A stretch of 64,000 nt of DNA, taken from assembly GCA_041797745.1 (NCBI GenBank), contig JBHBZU010000054.1:10759-74758 (forward strand), read 5' to 3'. The position numbers and the translations under genes were made by a program. Shown here piece by piece: positions 25,072-33,839 of this stretch (position 1 is its first letter; each line of letters opens with the position of its first letter). The notes under the pieces are model-generated. The model was not told the DNA's origin. It ran no database searches and saw only the letters and a list, made by a program, of their open reading frames with translations. The DNA comes from UBA3871 sp041797745. Lineage in GTDB: Bacteria > Bacillota > Clostridia > Peptostreptococcales > Anaerovoracaceae.

Positions 25072-25687
25072 GATTGTAAAGCCCATGGATATTGAAAAGC
25101 GTAGCTTTGAGATTATTACAGAGCTGCTTGGGGATAAAAAACTGGATTCAGAGCAGGAAGCCATCATAAAGAGAGTGATTCACACCACTGCGGATTTTGA
25201 TTATGCTGATAATCTTGTATTTTCTAAAGACGCGGTTAAAATTGCTTTAGATAAATTAAAGGGAGGCTGTGATATCGTAACGGATACACAGATGGCTAAA
25301 TCAGGAATTAACAAGACTATTCTTGGGAAATTAGGTGGCGAGGTTCATTGCTTTATGTCCGATGAAGATGTGGCAAAGGAAGCAAAAGCCAGAGGCGTTA
25401 CCAGAGCAACGGTATCAATGGAAAAGGCGGCAAAACTGGAAAAACCATGTATTTTTGCCATCGGCAATGCTCCAACTGCGCTTATTGCACTAAAGGAACT
25501 GATAGATGAGGGCAAGCTGAAACCGGTTTTAATTATAGGAGTGCCTGTGGGCTTTGTAAATGTAGTTGAAAGTAAAGAATTAATCATTGAGTCGGGGCTT
25601 CCTTTTATTGTAGGAAAAGGAAGAAAGGGAGGAAGCAATGTGGCAGCAGCTATTTGTAATGCACTCCTTTATAAGATAACAAGATAA
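25064..25687 (+). CDS. cbiC: Cobalt-precorrin-8 methylmutase CbiC
   Basis: 207 residues, the normal CbiC/CobH length. It carries the family's SKDAVKIALDKLKGGCDIVTD segment, GNAPTALIALKEL and the C-terminal IVGKGRKGGSNVAAAICNALL. It moves the C11 methyl group to C12 to give cobyrinate. Translationally coupled to cbiA by an 8-bp overlap and followed 4 bp later by cbiD. Confidence 0.95.
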   Translation: MFEIVKPMDIEKRSFEIITELLGDKKLDSEQEAIIKRVIHTTADFDYADNLVFSKDAVKIALDKLKGGCDIVTDTQMAKSGINKTILGKLGGEVHCFMSDEDVAKEAKARGVTRATVSMEKAAKLEKPCIFAIGNAPTALIALKELIDEGKLKPVLIIGVPVGFVNVVESKELIIESGLPFIVGKGRKGGSNVAAAICNALLYKITR

Positions 25688-25691
25688 AGAT

Positions 25692-26840
25692 ATGGAAGAT
25701 TACATAGTAAAAGAGGGTAAGAAGTTAAGGTTCGGTTATACCACCGGTTCCTGCGCCGCTGCGGCAGCAAAGGCGGCAGCTTATATGCTTCTTACAGGGC
25801 GCGAAAAAAACAAAATAAAAATCAGCACTCCCAAGGGAATGGATTTGGAACTTGAGGTTTTAAATATTGATATGAGTGAGGACTATGTTTCCTGCGGTAT
25901 CGTTAAGGACGCGGGGGATGACCCTGACATTACATCGGGAGCCATAATCTTTGCCAAGGTTAGCAAATCGGAAAAAAAGGAAATTTATATTGACGGAGGA
26001 GCTGGAGTAGGGAGAGTAACCAAACGAGGACTTGACCAGCCTGTTGGCGAAGCGGCTATCAATTCTGTTCCAAGACAGATGATTACCGAAAATATAAAAG
26101 AAGTTTGCAAGCTGGCGGACTACAACAAGGGGCTTAAAGTGGAAATATCCGTTCCTGAGGGTGAAAAACTGGCTCAAAAAACCTTTAATTCAAGATTGGG
26201 AATTTTAGGCGGTATATCCATTTTAGGAACTACAGGCATAGTAGAGCCCATGAGCGAGCAAGCTCTGGTGGATACCATCAGGGTGGAGCTTCGTCAAAGA
26301 AAAGAAAACGGAGACAGATTCGTACTTTTGACACCGGGTAATTACGGCTCCGATTTCATTAAATACGGCATGGAACTGGATTCAAAGCTTGCGGTATTAA
26401 CTTCAAACTTTATAGGAGATTCCCTTGATATTTGTGTAGAAATGGGCTTTGAGGGAATACTTCTGGTGGGGCATATAGGAAAGCTGGTAAAAATTGCAGG
26501 AGGAATGTTAAACACTCATTCAAAGTATGGAGATTGCCGTATGGATATTATGGCAGCTCATGCGGGAGCTTTAGGTTTGGCTTCGGAGCATATAGGAGAA
26601 ATTCTTGATTGCGCAACCTGTGATGACGCACTTCGCATACTTAAAGAAAACTGCCTATATGAAGAAACCTTAAAAAGTCTTTCTTCTAAAATAGAATTTA
26701 TTATGAATCACAGGGTTCGCGGAAATATGAAAACAGGAGCTATTTTGTTTTCAAAGGAATACGGATTTTTGGCAGGAACTTCACAAGCTGATGAGTTATT
26801 GGAGCTCTTGACAGAACAGAAAAAGGAAAGGGAAAATTAA
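25692..26840 (+). CDS. cbiD: Cobalt-precorrin-5B C1-methyltransferase CbiD
   Basis: 382 residues with the signature RFGYTTGSCAAAAAKAAAYML near the start, DAGDDPDITSGA, GITG-like ILGGISILGTTGIVEPMS and the C-terminal GHIGKLVKIAGGMLNTHSK. CbiD is specific to the anaerobic (early cobalt insertion) pathway, so this cluster uses that route. It starts 4 bp after cbiC and ends 1 bp before cbiF. Confidence 0.96.
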   Translation: MEDYIVKEGKKLRFGYTTGSCAAAAAKAAAYMLLTGREKNKIKISTPKGMDLELEVLNIDMSEDYVSCGIVKDAGDDPDITSGAIIFAKVSKSEKKEIYIDGGAGVGRVTKRGLDQPVGEAAINSVPRQMITENIKEVCKLADYNKGLKVEISVPEGEKLAQKTFNSRLGILGGISILGTTGIVEPMSEQALVDTIRVELRQRKENGDRFVLLTPGNYGSDFIKYGMELDSKLAVLTSNFIGDSLDICVEMGFEGILLVGHIGKLVKIAGGMLNTHSKYGDCRMDIMAAHAGALGLASEHIGEILDCATCDDALRILKENCLYEETLKSLSSKIEFIMNHRVRGNMKTGAILFSKEYGFLAGTSQADELLELLTEQKKEREN

Positions 26841-26841
26841 G

Positions 26842-27597
26842 ATGGTACATTTTGTTGGTGCCGGCAGCGGTGCAGTAGATTTAATAACTGTTAGAGGAGT
26901 AAAACTTCTTTCGGAAGCGGATGTGGTGATTTATGCAGGTTCTTTGGTAAATCCGGAGTTACTTTCTTACACTAAAGAAGACTGCGAAATTCACAACAGT
27001 GCAAAGATGACTTTAGAACAGGTGATAGATGTTATTTTAAAGGCGGAAGCAAAGGGTAAGACTACAGTAAGACTTCATACGGGAGATTCAAGTATCTACG
27101 GAGCTGTAAGGGAGCAGTTTGATGAGCTTGAAAAGCACAGCATTGATTACGATGTTTGCCCCGGAGTAAGCTCTTTCTGCGGTGCTGCCTCCGTACTTCG
27201 TACAGAATATACATTACCGAATGTTAGCCAGACGGTTATCATTACAAGAGCAGAGGGGCGTACTCCCGTTCCTGAAAAGGAGTCCATAAAGAAGCTGGCA
27301 GCTCATGGAGCCACCATGGTACTGTTTTTAAGTACCTCTCTTACCGAAAAACTTCAGGCGGATTTACTGGAGGGCGGTTATCCGACAACGACTCCCGTAG
27401 CAATAGTAAGCAAGGCTACTTGGCCGGATCAGCAGATTTTCCGATGTACTTTGGACTCTTTACATTCTACGGTAACAGAAAATGGCTTAACTAAAACTTC
27501 CCTTATTATTGTCGGTGAATGTATGGGGGATGAATATATGCGTTCATTGCTTTATCATCCGAGCTTCACTACGGAATATAGAGAGGCAACGGAATAA
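26842..27597 (+). CDS. cbiF: Cobalt-precorrin-4 C11-methyltransferase CbiF
   Basis: 251 residues of the uroporphyrinogen-III-methylase family: FVGAGSGAVDLITVRG at the start, IYAGSLVNPELL, LHTGDSSIYGAVREQ and DVCPGVSSFCGAA. The wording YAGSLVNPE is typical of CbiF/CobM within this family. It methylates C11 with SAM. The stop and the next start share one base (TAATG). Confidence 0.95.
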   Translation: MVHFVGAGSGAVDLITVRGVKLLSEADVVIYAGSLVNPELLSYTKEDCEIHNSAKMTLEQVIDVILKAEAKGKTTVRLHTGDSSIYGAVREQFDELEKHSIDYDVCPGVSSFCGAASVLRTEYTLPNVSQTVIITRAEGRTPVPEKESIKKLAAHGATMVLFLSTSLTEKLQADLLEGGYPTTTPVAIVSKATWPDQQIFRCTLDSLHSTVTENGLTKTSLIIVGECMGDEYMRSLLYHPSFTTEYREATE

Positions 27598-28637
27598 TGA
27601 AAATCAGGATTTTTGCATATTCTTCTAAAGGTTGCAAAACCATGGAAAGAGTAGCGGAAGCATTGAAAAATAATGTAAACGATTGTGCAGCAAATGATTG
27701 CGAATGTTTTACGATTGAAAAGTTTTTGCAGCCTAATTTTCGACTAATTGAAAAACCCTCAAAGGATTTCTACAAAAAGGCTTTCAATCAGTCGGAGGCA
27801 TTGATTTTCATATCTTCTTGCGGTATTGCCATCAGAAATATAGCGCCTCACGTAAGGGATAAAAAAACAGATCCTGCGGTAATTTGTATTGATGAGCTGG
27901 GGACATTCGTAATTTCACTTCTTTCAGGTCACATAGGCGGTGCAAATGAACTGGCTTTACGGCTTGCAGGCGCGTTAAAGGTGCAACCTGTCATAACCAC
28001 AGCCACGGATATTAACGGCAGATTTTCAGTAGATTCATGGGCGGCAAGGAAAGGTTACGTCATAGACAATATGCTCTTGGCAAAAGAAGTTTCGGCGGCT
28101 ATTTTGGAAAGGGATTTACCCTTTAGTTCCGAGTTTAAATTTAAAGGAAAACTGCCCTCAGGGATTTTTGAGGCGGAGGAGGGAGCCTTAGGAATTTTCC
28201 TAGGCTATCACAATCAATCTCCTTTTGATAAGACCTTGAAAATCGTAGCACCCTATCTGCATATGGGTTTAGGCTGCCGAAAGGACACACCTGCCGAAAA
28301 GATTGCCTATGCTGTGGATAAAGTGCTGGAAGAAGAAAGAATTGACCCCAGAGCTATAGCAGATGTGGCTTCTATTGATTTGAAAGCTGAAGAAAAGGGC
28401 TTGCTTGAGTATTGCCGTCAGAAAAACTTAACTGTCAGCTTCTACACATCGGAAGAGCTGGCAGCAGTTGAGGGAGCTTTTACTTCTTCAACCTTTGTAA
28501 AAAGCATAACAGGGGTGGACAATGTTTGCGAACGTGCCGCACTTGTTAATTCAGATAAACTTATAGTGAGAAAAACCGCTATTGATGGTGTAACCGTTGC
28601 CATTGGAGCAGAAAGTGCAGAGGTAGATTTTGAATAA
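27597..28637 (+). CDS. cbiG: Cobalt-precorrin-5A hydrolase CbiG
   Basis: 346 residues. The N-terminal domain is present, then the central segment LIFISSCGIAIRNIAPHVRDKKTDPAV, the LLSGHIGGANELA motif and a C-terminal CobE/CbiG domain (LHMGLGCRKDTPAEKIAYAV; then the AAL region near the end). CbiG opens the ring-A lactone and releases acetaldehyde, a step found only in the anaerobic pathway. It overlaps both neighbours (1 bp and 8 bp). Confidence 0.94.
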   Translation: MKIRIFAYSSKGCKTMERVAEALKNNVNDCAANDCECFTIEKFLQPNFRLIEKPSKDFYKKAFNQSEALIFISSCGIAIRNIAPHVRDKKTDPAVICIDELGTFVISLLSGHIGGANELALRLAGALKVQPVITTATDINGRFSVDSWAARKGYVIDNMLLAKEVSAAILERDLPFSSEFKFKGKLPSGIFEAEEGALGIFLGYHNQSPFDKTLKIVAPYLHMGLGCRKDTPAEKIAYAVDKVLEEERIDPRAIADVASIDLKAEEKGLLEYCRQKNLTVSFYTSEELAAVEGAFTSSTFVKSITGVDNVCERAALVNSDKLIVRKTAIDGVTVAIGAESAEVDFE

Positions 28638-29361
28638 AGTAGTTATAATCGGTATCGGACCGGGAAATTATGAGAATATGACTGTAGGGGCTGATGAAGC
28701 TCTTAAAACTTGCGATGTAATCATCGGATACACGGTATATGTGGATTTAGTAAAGGAAAGATACCCTGATAAAGAGTTTCTTACCACACCTATGACCCAG
28801 GAAGCTAAACGTTGTCAAATGGCATTGGACATGGCAAATGAGGGTAAAAATGTTGCCTTGGTTTGCTCGGGAGATAGCGGAGTATACGGCATGGCAGCTT
28901 TGGTTTATGAGATTAGAGGCGAAAATCCAAAGCCTGATATTCAGGTTATTTCAGGACTTACTGCGGCTTGCAGCGGAGGCGCTGTTTTAGGCGCGCCGCT
29001 AACCCATGATTTTGCGGTAATCAGTTTAAGTGACAGGCTTACTCCATGGGAAAAAATCGAAAAGAGATTGGAAGCAGCGGCTATTTCCGACCTTTCCATA
29101 GTTCTTTATAATCCTGCAAGCAAAGGTAGACCTGAACATCTAAAGCACGCTTGCGAAATACTTTTAAGGCATTTACCTAAGGACAGAATTTGCGGTGTAG
29201 TTCAGCACATAGGTCGCAGCGGAGAAAATCGAAGAATTATGACCTTAAACGAATTAAAGGACAGTGAAGTTGATATGTTCTGTACCATCTTCATAGGAAA
29301 CGAAATGACTAAGATTATTGGTGGAAATATGGTAACACCAAGAGGATATAGAAATGTTTAA
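28630..29361 (+). CDS. cbiH: Cobalt-precorrin-3 C17-methyltransferase CbiH
   Basis: 243 residues of the tetrapyrrole methylase fold: VVIIGIGPGNYENMTVGADE, VCSGDSGVYGMAALV, SGLTAACSGGAVLGAPLTHDF and LYNPASKGRPEHL. It catalyses C17 methylation with ring contraction. Translation starts at TTG 28630 inside the end of cbiG (8-bp overlap), and its own end overlaps the next gene by 8 bp, so the run is tightly coupled. Confidence 0.94.
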   Translation: MNKVVIIGIGPGNYENMTVGADEALKTCDVIIGYTVYVDLVKERYPDKEFLTTPMTQEAKRCQMALDMANEGKNVALVCSGDSGVYGMAALVYEIRGENPKPDIQVISGLTAACSGGAVLGAPLTHDFAVISLSDRLTPWEKIEKRLEAAAISDLSIVLYNPASKGRPEHLKHACEILLRHLPKDRICGVVQHIGRSGENRRIMTLNELKDSEVDMFCTIFIGNEMTKIIGGNMVTPRGYRNV

Positions 29362-31408
29362 GATTTGTGTCTTTGCAGGAACAACAGAGGGCAGGAGAAT
29401 AGTCAGTTTTCTTGCAGGTCAAGGCGTAGAAGTGACAGCCTGCGTTGCAACGGAATACGGTAAAGAACTTATAAATGAGTCAGCCAATGTGACTGTTTCA
29501 GACAAGCGAATGAGCTGTGACGAAATGGAAGCCATGATGAAAGTTAAAAGCTTTGATTTAGTGGTGGATGCGACTCATCCTTATGCAGCTTTGGTTACTG
29601 AAAACATTCAGAGAGCTTGTGAAAATAGCGGAACCGAATATTTAAGACTTTTACGAGATGATTCAAAGGTGAAAGAGGTTCTTGGAAAAGAAAAGTTGAT
29701 ATCGGAGGAAACAGAAAACTCGGATAGCAGGGAAAAATTTGCAGATAATTTTGAAGAGGGGAAAGTAGTAAACACCATAGAAGAAGCTGTGGAGTTTTTG
29801 GACAGTACCGAGGGCAATATTTTATTGACTACGGGAAGTAAGGATCTTCATAAGTTTTCTGCAATAAAGAATTTTTCAGAGAGAGTATATGCAAGAGTGC
29901 TTCCGATGGAGGACTCACTTAAACTGTGCAAAGAGGCGGGAGTAAAGCCTGCTCATATAATAGGAATGCAGGGACCTTTCTCGGTAGATATGAATATGGC
30001 ACAGCTTAAAGCTATATCTGCCAAATGGCTGGTTTCCAAGGATGGAGGCTCCACAGGCGGTTTTTTGGAGAAAGTTGAGGCTTCGATTAATACTGGTGTT
30101 AAGTTATTAATTATAGGAAGACCTGTTCAGAGCAAAGGTAAAAGCTATGAGGAAACTTTGAAGCTGCTTTGTCATAGATTCGGTCTTATTGTCAGACCTA
30201 AAGTTACTATTGTGGGTATAGGACCGGGCGCGGAAAAATATATGACTAAAGGCGTATCAGAAGCCATAAATGAAGCGGATTGTCTTATAGGAGCTGCGAG
30301 AATGTTGGAGTCGGTAGGCAGGCAAAATCAGGAAAGGTTTTTCGCCATTGCTCCTGACAAAATAGAAAGCTGTATTAGAGAAAATTCAAGGTTTAGTAAT
30401 TTCTGCGTGGTAATGTCGGGAGATACAGGGTTTTTCAGCGGAACTAAAAAACTTTTGCCTCTTTTGAAAGATTGCGAAGTGGAGATTCTTTCAGGCATAA
30501 GCTCCCCTGTATACCTTTGCTCCAAATTGGGAATGTCTTATGAAGACATTAAAATGGTAAGCACCCATGGCAGAAACCATAACATAGCAGCAGATGTAAA
30601 GGCAAATCGTAAGGTTTTCGCATTGGTAGGCGGAGAAAGCGGTATTTGCGACCTTTGCAGCAGGCTTGTGGAAGCTGGCTTGGAAGACGTAAGGGTTTAT
30701 GTCGGTGAAAGACTTAGCTATAAGGAAGAGAAAATTACTACGGGAAAAGCGGGAGAGCTTTTGAATGAAAGCTTTGATTCCTTAAGCGTAGCTTTAATAG
30801 TAAACGAAAGTCCTAATGCAGTGGTTACCCACGGACTTCCTGACGAAGTATTCCATAGAAATCTCTCTGAGGGAGAAGTGGTTCCTATGACAAAGATGGA
30901 AGTTAGAGCCGTTTCAATTTCCAAATTGCAGCTTACAGCTGAAAGCATTTGCTATGATATAGGAGCAGGAACAGGTTCAGTGTCCTTGGAAATGGCACTT
31001 ATGGCAAAGAACGGTCATGTATATGCTATTGAGCGTAAGGAAAAGGCAGTGGAACTGCTTAAAATGAATCAAAGCTCCATGGGTATTGAAAATATGACTA
31101 TTGTTGCAGGTGCGGCACCTGAGGCGATGGAAGAATTGCCACCGCCCACCCATGCTTTTTTGGGAGGAACCTCAGGAAATGCTAAAAAGATTATTACAAG
31201 CCTTTTGGCAAAAAATCCAAAGGTTAGAATTGTTGCAACAGCCATAGCACTGGAATCCATAGGAGAACTTACTGCATTAATTAAGGACTATGGCTTTAGT
31301 GAGACGGAAATTATTTCCATGACTGTGGCAAAAGACAGAAGTGTGGGTTCATATCATCTCATGACAGGTCAAAATCCGATATATATTTTTACTATGCAAA
31401 ATAAGTGA
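29354..31408 (+). CDS. CbiJ-CbiE-CbiT trifunctional fusion
   Basis: 684 residues with three enzymes in order. Residues ~1-275 are the cobalt-precorrin-6A reductase CbiJ/CobK (VFAGTTEGRRI; VDATHPYAALVTENI; IGMQGPFS). Residues ~280-480 are the CbiE C5-methyltransferase (VGIGPGAEKYMTKGVSEAI; VVMSGDTGFFSG). Residues ~485-684 are the CbiT C15-methyltransferase and decarboxylase (LPDEVFHRN; CYDIGAGTGSVSLEMAL; AIERKEKAVELL). CbiE-CbiT fusions (CobL) are common; CbiJ fused in front is rarer. A 40-residue acidic stretch around residues 115-150 of the CbiJ part looks like an insertion. It overlaps cbiH by 8 bp. Confidence 0.93.
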   Translation: MFKICVFAGTTEGRRIVSFLAGQGVEVTACVATEYGKELINESANVTVSDKRMSCDEMEAMMKVKSFDLVVDATHPYAALVTENIQRACENSGTEYLRLLRDDSKVKEVLGKEKLISEETENSDSREKFADNFEEGKVVNTIEEAVEFLDSTEGNILLTTGSKDLHKFSAIKNFSERVYARVLPMEDSLKLCKEAGVKPAHIIGMQGPFSVDMNMAQLKAISAKWLVSKDGGSTGGFLEKVEASINTGVKLLIIGRPVQSKGKSYEETLKLLCHRFGLIVRPKVTIVGIGPGAEKYMTKGVSEAINEADCLIGAARMLESVGRQNQERFFAIAPDKIESCIRENSRFSNFCVVMSGDTGFFSGTKKLLPLLKDCEVEILSGISSPVYLCSKLGMSYEDIKMVSTHGRNHNIAADVKANRKVFALVGGESGICDLCSRLVEAGLEDVRVYVGERLSYKEEKITTGKAGELLNESFDSLSVALIVNESPNAVVTHGLPDEVFHRNLSEGEVVPMTKMEVRAVSISKLQLTAESICYDIGAGTGSVSLEMALMAKNGHVYAIERKEKAVELLKMNQSSMGIENMTIVAGAAPEAMEELPPPTHAFLGGTSGNAKKIITSLLAKNPKVRIVATAIALESIGELTALIKDYGFSETEIISMTVAKDRSVGSYHLMTGQNPIYIFTMQNK

Positions 31409-31447
31409 TAAACAAAAGACTTTGTATTTTAATTTTGGAGGTAAAAC

Positions 31448-32434
31448 ATGGCGTGGTCTTTATTAGCACTGCCAATAGGTTTTATATTAGATTTGATATT
31501 AGGGGATCCGAGAAATCTTCCCCATCCTGTCATATGGATAGGTAAGCTCATAGATTTTGCCAATAGGTTTTTTAGAGGTATCTTTCCTAAAACCGTTGCA
31601 GGTGAAAGGCTTGCAGGCTTTTGCATTTGGATAAAGGTGGTGGCGGTTACCGCTTTTGTTTCCGCAACCCTTATTATTCTTTCTTATAAAACAAATCTCA
31701 TACTGGGAATAGCGGTTGAAAGCCTTATGTGCTGGCAGATTATGGCGACAAAATCCCTTAGAAGCGAAAGCATGAAAGTTTATGAGGTTTTAGAGCATGG
31801 AAGCCTTGAAGAAGCAAGGTATCAGGTTTCAATGATTGTAGGAAGAGATACTCAAAGTTTGGATGATAGGGATATAACCAAGGCTACAGTTGAGACTGTG
31901 GCTGAAAATACCTCCGACGGCGTCATAGCACCTATGATTTATATGGCGCTTGGGGGAGCGGTAGCGGGCTTTATTTACAAGGCTGTTAATACCATGGATT
32001 CCATGCTTGGTTATGTGGAAGAACCCTATAAAAATGTGGGTTTTTTGCCTGCTAAAATGGATGACTTTTTTAATTACATTCCTGCCAGAATGGCAGCTTT
32101 TATAATGCTTTTTGCAGGGGTGTTTTTAAGAATGGATGTAAGAAACGGTTATCGCATATTTAAGCGTGACAGATATAATCATGCCAGCCCCAATTCAGCT
32201 CAAACCGAGTCGGTATGCGCAGGACTTTTGGGGGTGGAGCTTGCCGGGGATGCTTGGTATCATGGTGTTTTACATCGAAAAAAATTTATAGGAGAACCCT
32301 TAAGACCCATAGAACACGAAGATATTAAGAGAGCTTGCAGCCTTATGTATGCAGCAGCAGGGATTTCCCTTGTCCTTTGCAACCTTATTCACTGCGGAAT
32401 TTTTATGGCGATTAAATTTTTATTGCATATATAA
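31448..32434 (+). CDS. cbiB: Adenosylcobinamide-phosphate synthase CbiB
   Basis: 328-residue integral membrane protein. The family motifs are LGDPRNLPHPVIWIGKLI near the N-terminus, TVAENTSDGVIAPMIYMALGG in the middle, and AVNTMDSMLGY, NYIPARM and NSAQTESVCAGLLGVEL toward the C-terminus. It joins (R)-1-amino-2-propanol O-phosphate to adenosylcobyric acid at the membrane. GGAG (31437-31440) precedes the ATG. The aminopropanol phosphate should come from the CobD-like enzyme encoded next. Confidence 0.95.
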   Translation: MAWSLLALPIGFILDLILGDPRNLPHPVIWIGKLIDFANRFFRGIFPKTVAGERLAGFCIWIKVVAVTAFVSATLIILSYKTNLILGIAVESLMCWQIMATKSLRSESMKVYEVLEHGSLEEARYQVSMIVGRDTQSLDDRDITKATVETVAENTSDGVIAPMIYMALGGAVAGFIYKAVNTMDSMLGYVEEPYKNVGFLPAKMDDFFNYIPARMAAFIMLFAGVFLRMDVRNGYRIFKRDRYNHASPNSAQTESVCAGLLGVELAGDAWYHGVLHRKKFIGEPLRPIEHEDIKRACSLMYAAAGISLVLCNLIHCGIFMAIKFLLHI

Positions 32435-32537
32435 TTTGTTGCATATATAAATTAACGACTTTAATTTTTTTAAGGTGTTGAGCTAATGCAGTTTTATTTC
32501 GTATTTGCTATATTTACTTTTTTACAGGGGCAGGAAT

Positions 32538-33620
32538 ATGCTTTATAAATCTAAAAATCTTCACGGTGGAGATATTTACGGGGACAAAATAATATTGGAT
32601 TATTCAGCCAACACCAATCCGTTCGGTACGCCTTTAGGGGTTAAACAGGCTATTATTGATATACTTGACAGCTTGGACAGATACCCTGACCCGTATTGCC
32701 GCAGGTTGCTTGGGGATTTGGCAGAGCACGAGGGCGTGCCTATAGATTATCTCATCTGCGGCAACGGCGCAGCCGAGATAATCTATAGCTACTGCAAAGC
32801 AGTAGCTGCCAAAACCGCTGTAGAGTTGGCACCTACCTTTGCGGAATATTCACTGGGGCTGGAGGCTTTTGGAACAAAGCTGAAGAGATATTTCCTAACA
32901 AGAGAAAAAGGCTTTAAGCCCGATGATGAACTCTTAGATTTTATTGAAAAGGAAAAGCCGGATGTTCTTTTCCTTTGCCATCCAAACAATCCTACAGGAC
33001 AGATAATCGAAGAAAAACTTTTAATAAAAATCGTAAAGCTCAGTAAAAAGCTGGATATTCGTGTCTTTTTAGACGAATGTTTTTTGGACTTGGCAAGCCG
33101 AGGTTTTGATGTAAAGCCTTTACTTTCAGACAATCCTCAGCTTTTCATATTAAAAGCCTTTACCAAAAGCTACGGTATGGCAGGTGTGAGACTGGGATAC
33201 GGCATGACAAGCGATAATAAGCTACTTAGTAAAATGTCTGAAGCCGTTCAGCCTTGGAATGTGTCTACTGTGGCACAGGCTGCGGGGATTGCGGCACTTA
33301 AAGAAGAAAAATTCCTAAAGGATACCAAAGTGCTTATTATGAAAGAACGACTCTGGCTTCGGGAAGAACTTGAAACACTGGGTTATTGGAGCAGCGATTC
33401 CGTAACAAACTATATTTTATTTCAAGGGGAGAAAGCACTGGCGGATAAACTGAAAACACAGGGTATTGCCATTAGAAAATGTGATAACTACCACGGGTTA
33501 AATGACCGATATTACAGAATTGCAGTGAGAACTCACGAAGAAAATATGAAGCTGATTTCCACAATCAAAGAAGTTACTAAAAACGACCAAACACAACTGA
33601 AAACAGCTAAACACGACTGA
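32538..33620 (+). CDS. cobD: L-threonine-O-3-phosphate decarboxylase CobD (HisC-like)
   Basis: 360 residues of fold-type I aminotransferase closely resembling histidinol-phosphate aminotransferases: HGGDIYGDK and SANTNPFGTPLGVK at the N-terminus, CHPNNPTGQ, FLDECFLDLA and the PLP lysine in KAFTKSYGMAGVRLGYG. Between cbiB and cbiP it should be CobD, which decarboxylates threonine phosphate to aminopropanol phosphate. The HGGxIY start is characteristic of CobD rather than HisC. I start it at ATG 32538, after GGGG (32527-32530). The frame could extend to a TTG at 32505, but those residues are not conserved in type. Confidence 0.9.
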   Translation: MLYKSKNLHGGDIYGDKIILDYSANTNPFGTPLGVKQAIIDILDSLDRYPDPYCRRLLGDLAEHEGVPIDYLICGNGAAEIIYSYCKAVAAKTAVELAPTFAEYSLGLEAFGTKLKRYFLTREKGFKPDDELLDFIEKEKPDVLFLCHPNNPTGQIIEEKLLIKIVKLSKKLDIRVFLDECFLDLASRGFDVKPLLSDNPQLFILKAFTKSYGMAGVRLGYGMTSDNKLLSKMSEAVQPWNVSTVAQAAGIAALKEEKFLKDTKVLIMKERLWLREELETLGYWSSDSVTNYILFQGEKALADKLKTQGIAIRKCDNYHGLNDRYYRIAVRTHEENMKLISTIKEVTKNDQTQLKTAKHD

Positions 33621-33839
33621 AAAGGTAAAGGAAGCTATCGCTTCTATGATATAGACTTAAAATAATTAAATATAAAAAATTAAATAGGCTGGAAATATAT
33701 AAAAACATATAAGAAATTATATAAAGAAACATCTTGTAAAACATAAAACAGTTATCAACAAAGATAGGACTTGTAAAGAAAGCTGTAAATTTAGAGGAAT
33801 TAAAACTGTAAATTTAAAAGAAGAACAAAGAGGAATAAA

